Shown here one piece after another: positions 24,594 to 33,648 of a stretch of 64,000 bases of DNA. The notes beneath the pieces are model-generated. The model was not told the origin of the DNA, did no database searches, and was given only the letters and a program-made list of their open reading frames with translations. Origin of the DNA: Pseudomonas sp. ANT_J12 (lineage in GTDB: Bacteria > Pseudomonadota > Gammaproteobacteria > Pseudomonadales > Pseudomonadaceae); NCBI RefSeq assembly GCF_008370045.1, contig NZ_VOBN01000016.1, positions 1-64,000 of the forward strand, given 5' to 3'. The position numbers were made by a program, and so were the translations under genes. Position 1 is the stretch's first letter. The number at the start of each line of letters is the position of its first letter.

Positions 24594-25148
24594 ATGCGTT
24601 TCTATTTCTTCCTGTTGCTGGCGGCACTGTCGTCCAGTGCGTTTGCTGAACCTGCGGCACACGTCGCGCAAGACCCCGCCGCGCTCAAAGCGCAATTGCA
24701 GGATTACTACTTCGATGCCGCCCGCCGTGGCGATGTGCCGATGCTCGAGACTTTCATCGAGGCCGGTTACGCCCTCGATACCCGCGACAGCAAGGGTTAC
24801 ACCGCGCTGATTCTGGCGGCGTATCACGGCCAAAGCGCTGCTGTGGACCGTCTGCTCGCCGCTGGCGCCGATGCCTGCGCCCAGGATCAGCGGGGCAACA
24901 CAGCTTTGATGGGCGCGATTTTCAAAGGCGAAGTGCAGATCGCCCGAACCCTGCTGGCCGCCAATTGCAGCCCCGACCAGCGTAACGGGGCCGGGCAGAC
25001 GGCAGCGATGTACGCCGGATTGTTTCATCGCGTGGAATTGCTGGACGCGCTCAAGGCCAAGGGCGCCGACCTGAATGCCGAGGATCCGCTGGGCAACAGC
25101 GCCGCGCGTCTGGCCAGTGGCGAAATCCGTAACGCCACGCCGCGCTGA
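24594..25148 (+). CDS. ankB: Ankyrin-repeat periplasmic protein paired with KatB
   Basis: The 184-residue protein has a signal peptide (MRFYFFLLLAALSSSAFA) followed by four ankyrin-like repeats (for example RDSKGYTALILAAYHGQSAAVDRLLAAGAD). In P. aeruginosa AnkB is needed for full KatB activity and peroxide resistance (established knowledge). It is 60 bp behind katB on the same strand with AAGGAACCCTCCC before the ATG. Confidence 0.93.
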   Translation: MRFYFFLLLAALSSSAFAEPAAHVAQDPAALKAQLQDYYFDAARRGDVPMLETFIEAGYALDTRDSKGYTALILAAYHGQSAAVDRLLAAGADACAQDQRGNTALMGAIFKGEVQIARTLLAANCSPDQRNGAGQTAAMYAGLFHRVELLDALKAKGADLNAEDPLGNSAARLASGEIRNATPR

Positions 25149-25193
25149 TCCGGTCCGGCTGCGCTATCATCGCGGTTTTTGCCGGGAGTTCAG

Positions 25194-26561
25194 ATGGCCA
25201 AGGCCAAGCGCATGTACGGCTGCACCGAGTGCGGCTCCACCTTCCCCAAGTGGGCCGGCCAGTGCGGCGAGTGCGGGGCCTGGAACACGCTGACCGAAAC
25301 CATGGTCGAGAGCGGCGGGGCGGCGGCGCCCAGCGGTCGCACCGGCTGGACCGGCCAGCAGGCCCAGATCAGGACCCTGGCCGAAGTCAGTGTCGAAGAG
25401 ATTCCACGGTTCTCCACGGCCTCCAGTGAACTCGATCGCGTGCTGGGTGGCGGCCTGGTGGACGGCTCGGTGGTGTTGATCGGCGGTGATCCCGGCATCG
25501 GCAAGTCGACCATTTTGTTGCAAACCTTGTGCAACCTCGCCAAGAGCATGCCGGCGCTGTACGTCACCGGCGAAGAATCCCAGCAACAAGTGGCCATGCG
25601 CGCCCGTCGTCTCGGTTTGCCCCAGGACAAGCTGCGGGTGATGACCGAAACCTGCATCGAAACCATCATCGCCACGGCCCGGCAGGAAAAGCCCAAGGTC
25701 ATGGTGATCGACTCGATCCAGACGATTTTCACCGAACAACTGCAATCGGCGCCGGGCGGCGTGTCCCAGGTGCGCGAAAGTGCGGCGTTGCTGGTGCGTT
25801 ATGCCAAGCAGAGCGGCACGGCGATTTTCCTGGTCGGCCACGTGACCAAGGAAGGCGCGTTGGCCGGCCCGCGTGTTCTGGAGCACATGGTCGACACCGT
25901 GCTGTATTTCGAAGGCGAATCCGATGGGCGTTTGCGGCTGTTGCGGGCGGTGAAAAACCGCTTCGGCGCGGTGAATGAGCTGGGCGTGTTCGGCATGACC
26001 GACAAGGGCCTGAAAGAAGTATCCAACCCTTCGGCGATTTTTCTCACGCGTGCTCAGGAAGAAGTCCCGGGCAGTGTGGTCATGGCGACGTGGGAAGGCA
26101 CGCGACCGATGTTGGTCGAAGTGCAGGCGCTGGTGGATGACAGTCACCTGGCCAACCCGCGCCGGGTGACGCTGGGGCTGGATCAGAATCGGCTGGCCAT
26201 GTTGCTGGCGGTGTTGCACCGCCACGGTGGCATTCCGACCCACGATCAGGACGTGTTCCTCAACGTGGTCGGCGGGGTCAAGGTACTGGAAACAGCGTCG
26301 GACCTGGCGCTGATGGCGGCCGTGATGTCGAGCTTGCGCAACAAACCGCTGCCCCATGATCTGCTGGTGTTTGGCGAAGTCGGGTTGTCCGGTGAAGTGC
26401 GCCCGGTGCCGAGTGGTCAGGAGCGCCTGAAGGAAGCGGCCAAGCACGGCTTCAAGCGCGCCATCGTGCCCAAGGGCAACGCGCCGAAAGAAGCACCGCC
26501 GGGGTTGCAGATCATTGCGGTCACCCGGCTGGAACAGGCCCTCGATGCCTTATTCGAATAA
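25194..26561 (+). CDS. radA: DNA repair protein RadA
   Basis: The 455-residue protein has the N-terminal zinc finger CTECGS...CGECG, a RecA-like ATPase with Walker A GDPGIGKST, the RadA motif KNRFG and a C-terminal Lon-protease-like domain. It drives branch migration during recombination repair. The ATG at 25194 (MAKAKRMYGCTECG) is the family start; GGGAG lies upstream. Confidence 0.96.
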   Translation: MAKAKRMYGCTECGSTFPKWAGQCGECGAWNTLTETMVESGGAAAPSGRTGWTGQQAQIRTLAEVSVEEIPRFSTASSELDRVLGGGLVDGSVVLIGGDPGIGKSTILLQTLCNLAKSMPALYVTGEESQQQVAMRARRLGLPQDKLRVMTETCIETIIATARQEKPKVMVIDSIQTIFTEQLQSAPGGVSQVRESAALLVRYAKQSGTAIFLVGHVTKEGALAGPRVLEHMVDTVLYFEGESDGRLRLLRAVKNRFGAVNELGVFGMTDKGLKEVSNPSAIFLTRAQEEVPGSVVMATWEGTRPMLVEVQALVDDSHLANPRRVTLGLDQNRLAMLLAVLHRHGGIPTHDQDVFLNVVGGVKVLETASDLALMAAVMSSLRNKPLPHDLLVFGEVGLSGEVRPVPSGQERLKEAAKHGFKRAIVPKGNAPKEAPPGLQIIAVTRLEQALDALFE

Positions 26562-26574
26562 ACCACAATTCCCC

Positions 26575-26690
26575 TGTGGGAGCGGGCTTGTTGTGGCGAG
26601 GGAGCTTGCTCCCGCTTGAGCGCGAAGCGCTCACAAGATTTTGGGCCTGCTTCGCAGCCCAGCGGGAGCAAGCTCCCTCGCCACACAAGC
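26575..26690. repeat. REPIN of the GTGGCGAGGGAGCTTGCTCCCG type
   Basis: Two facing units (from 26592 and ending 26687) enclose the hairpins GAGCGCGAAGCGCTC and GGGCTGCGAAGCAGGCCC-like. A partial GTGGGAGCGGGCTTG copy abuts the left side. Confidence 0.8.
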
Positions 26691-26707
26691 TCGTTTGCGC
26701 AAGTACT

Positions 26708-27076
26708 TTAGACCTCGATCAAGGCACCCAGCTCGCGTTCCAGTTCCTCGGGATCCCCCAGGTTGAACTCAATCAACCGCCGCAAGCGCTCGATGGATTC
26801 CAGGCTGATGTGTTTGCAGACGAAGCCGAGCTGGCCATGATCGTCGTGGGTCAGCAGCACATCCATCTTGATCTCGACGTCTGTATTGAGATGAATATCG
26901 AGCAGGAAATGCCAATCCGGATTGCCCAGCCACGGCTCGGGTTTTTCGATCAGCGCCCCCTTGAGCGAGAGGTCGATCAGCTTCACCGGCCAGGTGAGTC
27001 CGTCCTGGCTCAGCTCGGTTCGGGCGTCGAACGCAAAACGTTTGAAGCGGCGGCGATCTGCAGGTTGGTCGCTCAT
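26708..27076 (-). CDS. mapZ: PilZ-domain c-di-GMP receptor, MapZ orthologue
   Basis: This single-domain PilZ protein of 122 residues has the c-di-GMP motifs RRRFKRF (residues 8-14) and DLSLKGA (about 34-40). The C-terminal helix (RRLIEFNLGDPEELERELGAL) agrees with my memory of P. aeruginosa PA4608. MapZ binds the chemotaxis methyltransferase CheR1 when c-di-GMP is high and alters flagellar switching. It is convergent with radA across a REPIN and divergent from cstA. Confidence 0.9.
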   Translation of the reverse strand: MSDQPADRRRFKRFAFDARTELSQDGLTWPVKLIDLSLKGALIEKPEPWLGNPDWHFLLDIHLNTDVEIKMDVLLTHDDHGQLGFVCKHISLESIERLRRLIEFNLGDPEELERELGALIEV

Positions 27077-27236
27077 GGCGCAATCCTCGTGAAGGTTGGC
27101 TGACTATAGACCCGCATTGATAAAGGCTGCCAGCACAGTGATGGCGCTCGACCAATGTCGGACTATGGTCTTTGTCGCCAGTAGAGCTAAACTCGGGGTG
27201 GCTGTCTTTCTTGTCCACTCTGGCTGGATTAAAAAA

Positions 27237-29303
27237 ATGAAAAATAATAATAGCCTGCTACGCCATCTACCCTGGCTGCTGCTGGCAATCGTAGGAGCGT
27301 GCGCCCTTGGCGTAGTGGCATTGCGTCGAGGCGAGGCGATCAACGCCTTGTGGATTGTGGTCGCGGCCGTGGCCATTTATCTGGTTGCCTATCGTTACTA
27401 CAGTCTGTTTATCGCCAACAATGTGATGCAGCTCGACCCGCGCCGGGCCACCCCCGCCGTGCTCAACAATGATGGCCTGGACTACGTCCCGACCAACAAA
27501 CACATCCTCTTCGGTCACCACTTCGCGGCCATCGCTGGCGCGGGGCCTCTGGTCGGTCCGGTATTGGCGGCGCAGATGGGTTATCTGCCCGGTACGCTGT
27601 GGCTGATCGCCGGCGTGGTGCTGGCCGGTGCGGTGCAGGACTTCATGGTCCTGTTCCTTTCCACCCGCCGTAATGGCCGCTCCCTGGGCGATATGGTCCG
27701 GGAAGAAATGGGCCGCGTTCCCGGTACCATCGCGCTGTTCGGTTGCTTCCTGATCATGATCATCATCCTCGCGGTGCTGGCGCTGATCGTGGTCAAAGCC
27801 CTGGCCGAAAGTCCGTGGGGTATCTTCACGGTGATGGCGACCATCCCGATCGCGATGTTCATGGGCATCTACATGCGCTACATCCGCCCGGGTCGCATTG
27901 GTGAAATCTCGGTGGTCGGCGTGTTGCTGCTGCTGGGTTCGATCTGGCTGGGCGGGCAGATTGCCGCCGACCCGTACTGGGCCAAGGCGTTCAGTTTCAC
28001 GGGCGTGCAGATTACCTGGATGCTGGTCGGTTACGGTTTCGTCGCCGCCTCGTTACCGGTGTGGCTGATCCTGGCGCCCCGTGACTATCTCTCCACGTTC
28101 TTGAAAATCGGCACCATCATCGCCCTGGCGATCGGCATTCTGGTCACCATGCCCGAGCTGAAAATGCCGGCGCTGACCCAGTTCATCGACGGCACCGGTC
28201 CGGTGTGGAAGGGCGGTCTGTTCCCGTTCCTGTTCATTACCATCGCTTGTGGCGCGGTTTCGGGTTTCCACGCGCTGATCTCTTCCGGCACCACGCCGAA
28301 GCTGCTGGATAACGAAGTCAATGCCCGCTACATCGGCTACGGCGCGATGTTGATGGAATCCTTCGTCGCCATCATGGCCATGGTTGCCGCTTCGGTGATC
28401 GAGCCAGGCGTGTACTTCGCCATGAACAGCCCGGCGGCAGTCGTCGGCGGTGACGTGGTGGCCGTGGCGCAAACCGTCAGCAGCTGGGGTTTTGCAATTA
28501 CCCCGGAAGCCCTGCAGGCGGTGGCTCATGACATTGGTGAAACCACCATCCTCGCCCGCGCTGGCGGCGCCCCGACCCTGGCGGTCGGTATCGCGCAGAT
28601 CCTGCACAGCGTGTTGCCAGGTGAAAACACCATGGCGTTCTGGTACCACTTCGCGATCCTGTTTGAAGCGCTGTTCATCCTGACCGCCGTCGATGCCGGT
28701 ACCCGGGCCGGACGTTTCATGCTCCAGGACTTGCTCGGCTCCTTCGTGCCGTCGCTCAAACGCACGGAATCCTGGACCGCCAACTTGATCGCCACCGCCG
28801 GTTGTGTGGCGATGTGGGGCTGGTTGCTGTACCAGGGCGTGATCGACCCGTTGGGCGGGATCAACACCTTGTGGCCGCTGTTCGGCATCTCCAACCAGAT
28901 GCTCGCCGGCATCGCGCTGATGCTTGCCACGGTGGTGCTGATCAAAATGAAACGCCAACGCTACATCTGGGTGACCTTGCTGCCCGCCGCGTGGTTGCTG
29001 ATCTGCACCACCACTGCCGGTTTCATCAAGCTGTTCGACGCGAATCCTGCGATCGGCTTCCTGTCCCTGGCGAAAAAATACAGCGATGCCCTGGCCAACG
29101 GCCAGATCCTCGCCCCGGCCAAGGACATTACGCAGATGCAACACGTGATCTTCAACGCCTACACCAACGCAACGCTGACGGCGCTGTTCCTGTTCGTGGT
29201 GTTCAGCATCCTGTTCTATGCGCTCAAGGTCGGTATCTCGGCCTGGGGCAGCAAGGAACGTACGGATAAAGAAGCGCCATTCCAGGCTGTGCCGGACGCG
29301 TAA
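27237..29303 (+). CDS. cstA: Carbon-starvation/pyruvate transporter CstA
   Basis: The 688-residue inner-membrane protein of the CstA family has roughly 16-18 helices, an N-terminal marker DGLDYVPTNKHILFGHHFAA (in part) and GPVLAAQMGYLPGTLW. It imports pyruvate and possibly peptides during carbon limitation. Only a weak GGA precedes ATG 27237; the start codon sits in the A-rich run AAAAAAATGAAAAATAATAA, matching the AAnAAnAA site bound by Hfq/Crc. Earlier in-frame starts would give a non-conserved extension. ybdD follows after 15 bp. Confidence 0.95.
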   Translation: MKNNNSLLRHLPWLLLAIVGACALGVVALRRGEAINALWIVVAAVAIYLVAYRYYSLFIANNVMQLDPRRATPAVLNNDGLDYVPTNKHILFGHHFAAIAGAGPLVGPVLAAQMGYLPGTLWLIAGVVLAGAVQDFMVLFLSTRRNGRSLGDMVREEMGRVPGTIALFGCFLIMIIILAVLALIVVKALAESPWGIFTVMATIPIAMFMGIYMRYIRPGRIGEISVVGVLLLLGSIWLGGQIAADPYWAKAFSFTGVQITWMLVGYGFVAASLPVWLILAPRDYLSTFLKIGTIIALAIGILVTMPELKMPALTQFIDGTGPVWKGGLFPFLFITIACGAVSGFHALISSGTTPKLLDNEVNARYIGYGAMLMESFVAIMAMVAASVIEPGVYFAMNSPAAVVGGDVVAVAQTVSSWGFAITPEALQAVAHDIGETTILARAGGAPTLAVGIAQILHSVLPGENTMAFWYHFAILFEALFILTAVDAGTRAGRFMLQDLLGSFVPSLKRTESWTANLIATAGCVAMWGWLLYQGVIDPLGGINTLWPLFGISNQMLAGIALMLATVVLIKMKRQRYIWVTLLPAAWLLICTTTAGFIKLFDANPAIGFLSLAKKYSDALANGQILAPAKDITQMQHVIFNAYTNATLTALFLFVVFSILFYALKVGISAWGSKERTDKEAPFQAVPDA
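27244..27251 (+). promoter_or_regulatory. AAnAAnAA (CA) motif at the cstA start codon
   Basis: AATAATAA lies five bases after the ATG, next to further A-rich sequence. In Pseudomonas such motifs at start codons are targets of Hfq with Crc for catabolite repression. Confidence 0.6.
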
Positions 29304-29318
29304 CTGAGGATTGCAAAG

Positions 29319-29516
29319 ATGTTCAATGACCTGAGTCGCCTCGGTAAATACCTCGGTCAGGCCGCGCGCCTGATGGTCGGCATGCCCGACTACGACAACT
29401 ACGTCGAGCATATGCAAACCAAGCACCCGGACAAACCGGTGATGACCTACGAGATGTTCTTCCGGGAACGTCAGGAGGCGCGTTACGGTGGCAAGGGTGG
29501 GCCGAAGTGCTGTTGA
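29319..29516 (+). CDS. YbdD/YjiX-family small protein
   Basis: The 65-residue protein begins MFNDLSRLGKYLGQAARLMV, contains MPDYDNYVEHMQTKHPD and ends in GGKGGPKCC. Genes of this family always trail cstA-like transporters; in E. coli it is reported to be needed for CstA-type transport, so it is probably a transporter partner. GAGGA precedes the ATG. The terminal Cys-Cys is conserved in the family. Confidence 0.92.
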   Translation: MFNDLSRLGKYLGQAARLMVGMPDYDNYVEHMQTKHPDKPVMTYEMFFRERQEARYGGKGGPKCC

Positions 29517-29541
29517 GGCACGCGGTCTAGGCAACACCGCA

Positions 29542-29610
29542 CTGTAGGAGCATGGCTTGGCCGCGATGGTGATCTTCGGACGCCATCGCGGGCAAGCCTT
29601 GCTCCTACGG
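29542..29610. repeat. REPIN (GTAGGAGC type) overlapping the 5' side of the CobW gene
   Basis: GTAGGAGCATGGCTTGGCCGCGATGG and its facing partner CCATCGCGGGCAAGCCTTGCTCCTAC form a pair with a short centre. An in-frame ATG at 29557 lies inside it. Confidence 0.85.
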
Positions 29611-29637
29611 TTTTTTTTGCGTCCGGGAGACCTTATT

Positions 29638-30609
29638 TTGTTAGCCCCTATCCCTGTCACCATCCTCAGCGGCTTCCTAGGCGCGGGTAAAACCACGCTG
29701 TTGCGCCACCTGCTCAAAGCCGAGCACGGCCTGAAAATCGCCGTGATCGAAAACGAATTCAGTGATGCCGGTATCGACACCCAACTGTTGGGCGACGAAC
29801 CGGTGCAAGTGATGACGCTGTCCAACGGCTGCGTCTGCTGCACCATTCACACCGACCTGACCAAGGCCCTGTACCTGCTGCTCGAACGCCTGGACAGCGG
29901 TGTGATCGCCTTCGACCGTCTGGTGATCGAATGCACCGGCCTGGCCGACCCTGCCCCGGTGGCGCAAACCTTCTTCATCGATGAAGAACTGCGCGAGCGT
30001 TACATCCTCGACGGCATCATCACCCTGGTGGACGCGGCCCATGCCGAGACGCACCTGACCCAGACCATCGCCCAGGCGCAGATCGGTTTCGCCGACCGCT
30101 TGCTGGTGAGCAAGCGCGATCTGGTGGATGAGCCGACCTTCACCGCGTTGAGTGAACGCCTGACCCGCATCAACCGTCGCGCACCGATCCGCGTGGTCAA
30201 GCACGGCGAGATCGACCTGGCGGAATTGCTCGACGTACGCGGTTTCAACCTCAATGCCGACCTCGGCGGTGGCATGAGTTTGCGGCCGGTGAGCAAGGCG
30301 CCGTCCATCGACCGCATTTCCAGCCTGGTGCTGCGCACCGATAAGCCGCTGGATCTCGACAAGCTCAGCGAATTCATGAACGAACTGCTGGAAGACCACG
30401 GCAAGCAACTGTTGCGCTACAAGGGTGTGTTGAACATCGTGGGCGAGGCGCGACGCATGGTGTTTCAGGGCGTGTTGAAGTTGTACGGCTTCGATTGGGA
30501 CACCGAATGGGCCGAGGGCGAGACGCGCGAAAGTGTGATGGTGTTTATTGCCGATGATTTGCCGGAAGAGAAGATTCGCGAGGGGTTTGCGCGGGTGGCG
30601 GCGGATTGA
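29638..30609 (+). CDS. CobW/YjiA-family zinc-binding GTPase, probable TTG start
   Basis: The 323-residue G3E GTPase has the P-loop GFLGAGKTTLL, the metal motif NGCVCCTI, Walker B VIECTGLADP, SKRDLVD as guanine motif and a CobW C-terminal domain (KGVLNIVGEARRMVFQGV, in part). It may deliver metal to target proteins. I choose TTG 29638, eight bases after GGGAGA, giving L-A-P-I-P-V-T-I-L like family N-termini. The only earlier ATGs lie in the REPIN. It is the third gene after cstA and ybdD, as I recall for PAO1. Confidence 0.88.
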   Translation: MLAPIPVTILSGFLGAGKTTLLRHLLKAEHGLKIAVIENEFSDAGIDTQLLGDEPVQVMTLSNGCVCCTIHTDLTKALYLLLERLDSGVIAFDRLVIECTGLADPAPVAQTFFIDEELRERYILDGIITLVDAAHAETHLTQTIAQAQIGFADRLLVSKRDLVDEPTFTALSERLTRINRRAPIRVVKHGEIDLAELLDVRGFNLNADLGGGMSLRPVSKAPSIDRISSLVLRTDKPLDLDKLSEFMNELLEDHGKQLLRYKGVLNIVGEARRMVFQGVLKLYGFDWDTEWAEGETRESVMVFIADDLPEEKIREGFARVAAD

Positions 30610-30630
30610 ATTGTTGCGTTCGTCAGTGAT

Positions 30631-30708
30631 GACGCCTTCGCGGGCAAGCCTCGCTCCTACAGGTATGGGGTTGCCGTTGTAGGAGCGAGGCTTGCCCGCG
30701 AAAGCGAT
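30631..30708. repeat. REPIN, tail-to-tail orientation
   Basis: GCCTTCGCGGGCAAGCCTCG...CTCCTAC is followed after 17 bp by GTAGGAGCGAGGCTTGCCCGCGAAAGC, so the two units point outward unlike most pairs here. Confidence 0.8.
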
Positions 30709-31398
30709 CTAACCGGCAACACGATTCTCGCTGAATGTCGGTCCAGCATTGAGCAACGTCTCTTCCAAATAATCCAGATGCCGGCCCAGCAAGCGCTCAG
30801 CCATACCTGCATCCCGGCGTTCCACAGCCTCCAGAATCGCCTGATGCTTTTTCCAAACGCAATAGCCCTCTAATTCCACCTCAAACTGCGCAATCGCCAA
30901 TGAGGTCAGCGGCACCAGACTGCCCAGAAAATGCGCCAACGGTGCATTCCCAGCGATTTCCGCCAGCCGCAAATGAAATTCCCACGATAACCGGATCGCC
31001 GGTCCACGGGCGGTGCATTGGCGCTCGCTGTCGATCAAGGCTTGCAGCGGCTGCAAGTCTTGCAGGCCAGATCGCTGACAGGCCAGGCGTACCAGGGTGA
31101 TTTCCGTCAGCCGCCGTGCATGCAACATTTGCCGGGTCTGCTCGCTGTCGAGCGCGGCGACGCGGGGACGGTGGTTGGCCCGCAGGACGATGATCTGTTG
31201 ATGGGACAATTGCGTCAGCACACCACGAATGTCACTGCGCCGGGCGCTGAACATCTGCGCCAGGCTTTCTTCGGTAAAACGACTGGCCGCATCGATGCGC
31301 TGTTCCAGAATTGCGTCGAAGACCCGCGAATAAAGGTCATCCGCCCGCTGAGGAAAGGGCAGGGCGCTGGGGGGTGGCGCTGGGGCGAAGCTGTTCAT
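30709..31398 (-). CDS. GntR-family regulator with FCD domain (second in operon)
   Basis: The 229-residue protein has a winged HTH (about residues 15-80, RFTEESLAQMFSARRSDIRG) and an FCD ligand domain whose metal-binding His residues lie in WEFHLRLAEIAGN, WKKHQAIL and GRHLDYLEE. The DNA-recognition helix differs from canonical GntR (ARRSDIRG). It is 24 bp behind another FCD regulator and together they follow dctA, so it probably acts on organic-acid uptake or use. The ligand is unknown. Confidence 0.85.
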   Translation of the reverse strand: MNSFAPAPPPSALPFPQRADDLYSRVFDAILEQRIDAASRFTEESLAQMFSARRSDIRGVLTQLSHQQIIVLRANHRPRVAALDSEQTRQMLHARRLTEITLVRLACQRSGLQDLQPLQALIDSERQCTARGPAIRLSWEFHLRLAEIAGNAPLAHFLGSLVPLTSLAIAQFEVELEGYCVWKKHQAILEAVERRDAGMAERLLGRHLDYLEETLLNAGPTFSENRVAG

Positions 31399-31422
31399 GG
31401 CCTGTCTCCAGTTCGAAGCAGT

Positions 31423-32139
31423 TCAACTGCCGAGGTGGTCGTCCGGAATATTCAGTTCGATGCCCATCCGTTGGCCTTCACGCAGGATGTGCCGACGCAT
31501 CTCGGCGCTGGCCTGGGCGCTGTTCTTGCTGCGGATCGCCCGCACCACGGCTTCGTTTTCTTCCAGGCGTTCGGCCAAATGCTCCGGCGAATTGCGCAAC
31601 ACCTCGGCGCTTTGCTTGAGGGCGTTGCTGGTCTGCTGCACCACGCTCTGGAAAATCGGGTTTGAGGTCAGGGTGAACAGTTCTTCGTGGAACGCGATGT
31701 AGGCGTTGACCCCGGCTTCGGCGTCGTTGGCCTCCAGGGCTTCGCGCATGTCCATCAGGGTCAGGCGCAGTTGCCCGACTTCCTTGCTGCTGATCGATTG
31801 CGCCACCAGCCCGACGATGAACGGCTCGAGGGTGTAGCGCAGTTGCAGCACGTCTTCCAGGCTGGCGCCGGCCACTGCGCTGTCGTGATGTTGGCTGTCG
31901 CTGAGGTTGGCCTCCAGCACCACCACGCCCTTGCCCGGCATCGAGCGCACCAGCCCGAGGGTTTCGAGGACGATCACGGCTTCGCGCAGGCTCGGGCGGC
32001 TGATGCCCAGTTGTTCGGCCAGTTCGCGCTGGCCCGGTAGCATTTCGCCGGAGCGCCACTGGCCACGGGCCAGCGCGGCCCGGAGTTTTTCTACAACTGA
32101 GTTGACGACCGTTGAAGTGGTAATCACGGTTTGCTCCAT
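31423..32139 (-). CDS. GntR-family regulator with FCD domain (FadR subfamily)
   Basis: The 238-residue protein has a standard GntR HTH (LPGQRELAEQLGISRPSLREAV, in part, around residues 34-60, then GLVRSMPGKGVVV) and an FCD domain (FHEELFTLTSNPIFQ). It lies 42 bp after dctA on the same strand. Two TGGT-N3-ACCA-like sites upstream of dctA fit this regulator class, so it likely represses dctA and itself until an organic acid binds. Confidence 0.88.
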   Translation of the reverse strand: MEQTVITTSTVVNSVVEKLRAALARGQWRSGEMLPGQRELAEQLGISRPSLREAVIVLETLGLVRSMPGKGVVVLEANLSDSQHHDSAVAGASLEDVLQLRYTLEPFIVGLVAQSISSKEVGQLRLTLMDMREALEANDAEAGVNAYIAFHEELFTLTSNPIFQSVVQQTSNALKQSAEVLRNSPEHLAERLEENEAVVRAIRSKNSAQASAEMRRHILREGQRMGIELNIPDDHLGS

Positions 32140-32181
32140 GGATAAGGCCGGGAGCCTGCCCTATGGCAGGCTCCGCATGCT

Positions 32182-33495
32182 TCAAAATTCCTGTTGATGG
32201 GCCGGCGCCACCGGTTTTCTCGGCTGGAAGGTATACCCCACCTGGCCGGAAAGCACCTTGTTCGCCCGTTGGATATCGATGTCTTTTTCCCAGCGCGCAA
32301 TGGCCACGGTGGCGACGCAGTTGCCGATCAGGTTGGTCAGCGCCCGGCCGATGCCCATGAACCAGTCCACCGCCAACACCAGCACCAGGCCGACCACCGG
32401 AATCGCCGGGATCGCGGTCAGGGTGGCCGCCAGAATCACCAGCGCCGAGCCGGGGATGCCGTGGGCACCTTTGGAGGTGATCAGCGACACCAGCAGAATC
32501 GTCAGCAAATCGGTCATGGCCAGCGGCGTGCCGGTGGCGTTGGCGATGAAGACGATGGCCAGGGTCAGGTAGATCGAGAAACCGTCGAGGTTGAAGGAAT
32601 AACCGGTCGGAATCACCAGCCCGACCGTGGAACTGCCGATGCCCAGGTGTTCCAGCTTGCGCATGATCTGTGGCAGCACGGCGTCGGAAGAGGCGGTGCC
32701 CATCACGATCAGCAACTCTTCACGCAGGTACTTGAGCAATGGCCACATGCGCAGGCCGGACAGGCGCATCACCAGGCCGAGAATCAGCGACACAAACGCG
32801 GCGCAGGTCAGGTAGAACAGGCCCACCAGACTGCCCAGGTGTTGCAGGGAGTCCAGGCCATATTTGCTGGTGGTGAACGCGATGGCGCCGAACACGCCAA
32901 TCGGCGCCAGGCGCACGATCATGCCCATGATGCGGAAGATCACATGGCTGAGTTCGTTGATCAGCCGCGAGATGCCCGAAGCCGCTTCGCCCACCAGGTT
33001 CAGCGCGCTGCCGAACAGCACCGAAAACAGCAGCACCTGCAGGATGTTGTTGTCGGCAAAGGCACCGATCACCGAGGTCGGGATCAGGTCCATCAGAAAT
33101 TGCGTGGTGGTGTGCATCTGCTGGCCGCGCTGGGCCAGATCGCCCATGTCGGCTTTGGCCAGTTGGTCCAGATGAATATTCGCGCCGCTGCCAATCCCGG
33201 TGCTGAACGCGAACACCAGGCCGATCACCAGGGCGATGGTGGTCAACACTTCGAAGTAGATGACCGACTTGAGGCCGATGCGCCCGACCTTCTTCAGATC
33301 GCCGGCGCCGCTGATGCCGCTGACCACCACGCAGAACACGATGAGGCCGATGAGCATCTTGATCAGTTTGATAAAGCCATCGCCCAAGGGTTTGAGCTGT
33401 GCGGAGTATTCGGGAAGGGTCAGCCCACAGACGATGCCGAGCACCAGTCCGAGAACCACTTGAAGGAAGATTGAACGCGAGCACCATCTGAGCAT
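32182..33495 (-). CDS. dctA: C4-dicarboxylate transporter, DctA/DAACS family
   Basis: The 437-residue proton/sodium symporter has about eight membrane helices and two re-entrant loops. Family marks include MLIGLIVFCVVVSGI, LGTASSDAVLPQIMRKLE-like (here MGTASSDAVLPQIM) and GIGRALTNLIGN. It imports succinate, malate, fumarate or similar acids. It heads an apparent dctA-gntR-gntR operon that is not in the PAO1 order I recall between the CobW gene and glyA, so it may be an insertion. The SD is modest (AGGA). Confidence 0.9.
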   Translation of the reverse strand: MLRWCSRSIFLQVVLGLVLGIVCGLTLPEYSAQLKPLGDGFIKLIKMLIGLIVFCVVVSGISGAGDLKKVGRIGLKSVIYFEVLTTIALVIGLVFAFSTGIGSGANIHLDQLAKADMGDLAQRGQQMHTTTQFLMDLIPTSVIGAFADNNILQVLLFSVLFGSALNLVGEAASGISRLINELSHVIFRIMGMIVRLAPIGVFGAIAFTTSKYGLDSLQHLGSLVGLFYLTCAAFVSLILGLVMRLSGLRMWPLLKYLREELLIVMGTASSDAVLPQIMRKLEHLGIGSSTVGLVIPTGYSFNLDGFSIYLTLAIVFIANATGTPLAMTDLLTILLVSLITSKGAHGIPGSALVILAATLTAIPAIPVVGLVLVLAVDWFMGIGRALTNLIGNCVATVAIARWEKDIDIQRANKVLSGQVGYTFQPRKPVAPAHQQEF

Positions 33496-33563
33496 GGGAG
33501 GAATCCTGGTCGGTGTCCTGGCTGCCGTGCGCTGAGCGCATCAGATTCAGGACTTAATTATTG

Positions 33564-33575
33564 TGGTCTTACCGG
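33564..33575. promoter_or_regulatory. GntR/FCD-type operator TGGTCTTACCGG, proximal
   Basis: The core GGT-CTT-ACC matches the FadR-subfamily TGGT-N3-ACCA pattern. It lies about 70 bp before the dctA start. Confidence 0.6.
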
Positions 33576-33648
33576 TATGTCCAGTGCAGGCGCAGTCTAG
33601 GCGCTGTTTTTCATTGATCGCAAGTGAAAATTCATCTATTGGCATGAC

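Noticed and set aside
28053..29846. Open frame of 597 codons on the minus strand, opposite cstA
   Set aside because: It spans the end of cstA, all of ybdD and a REPIN, and has no protein-like features.
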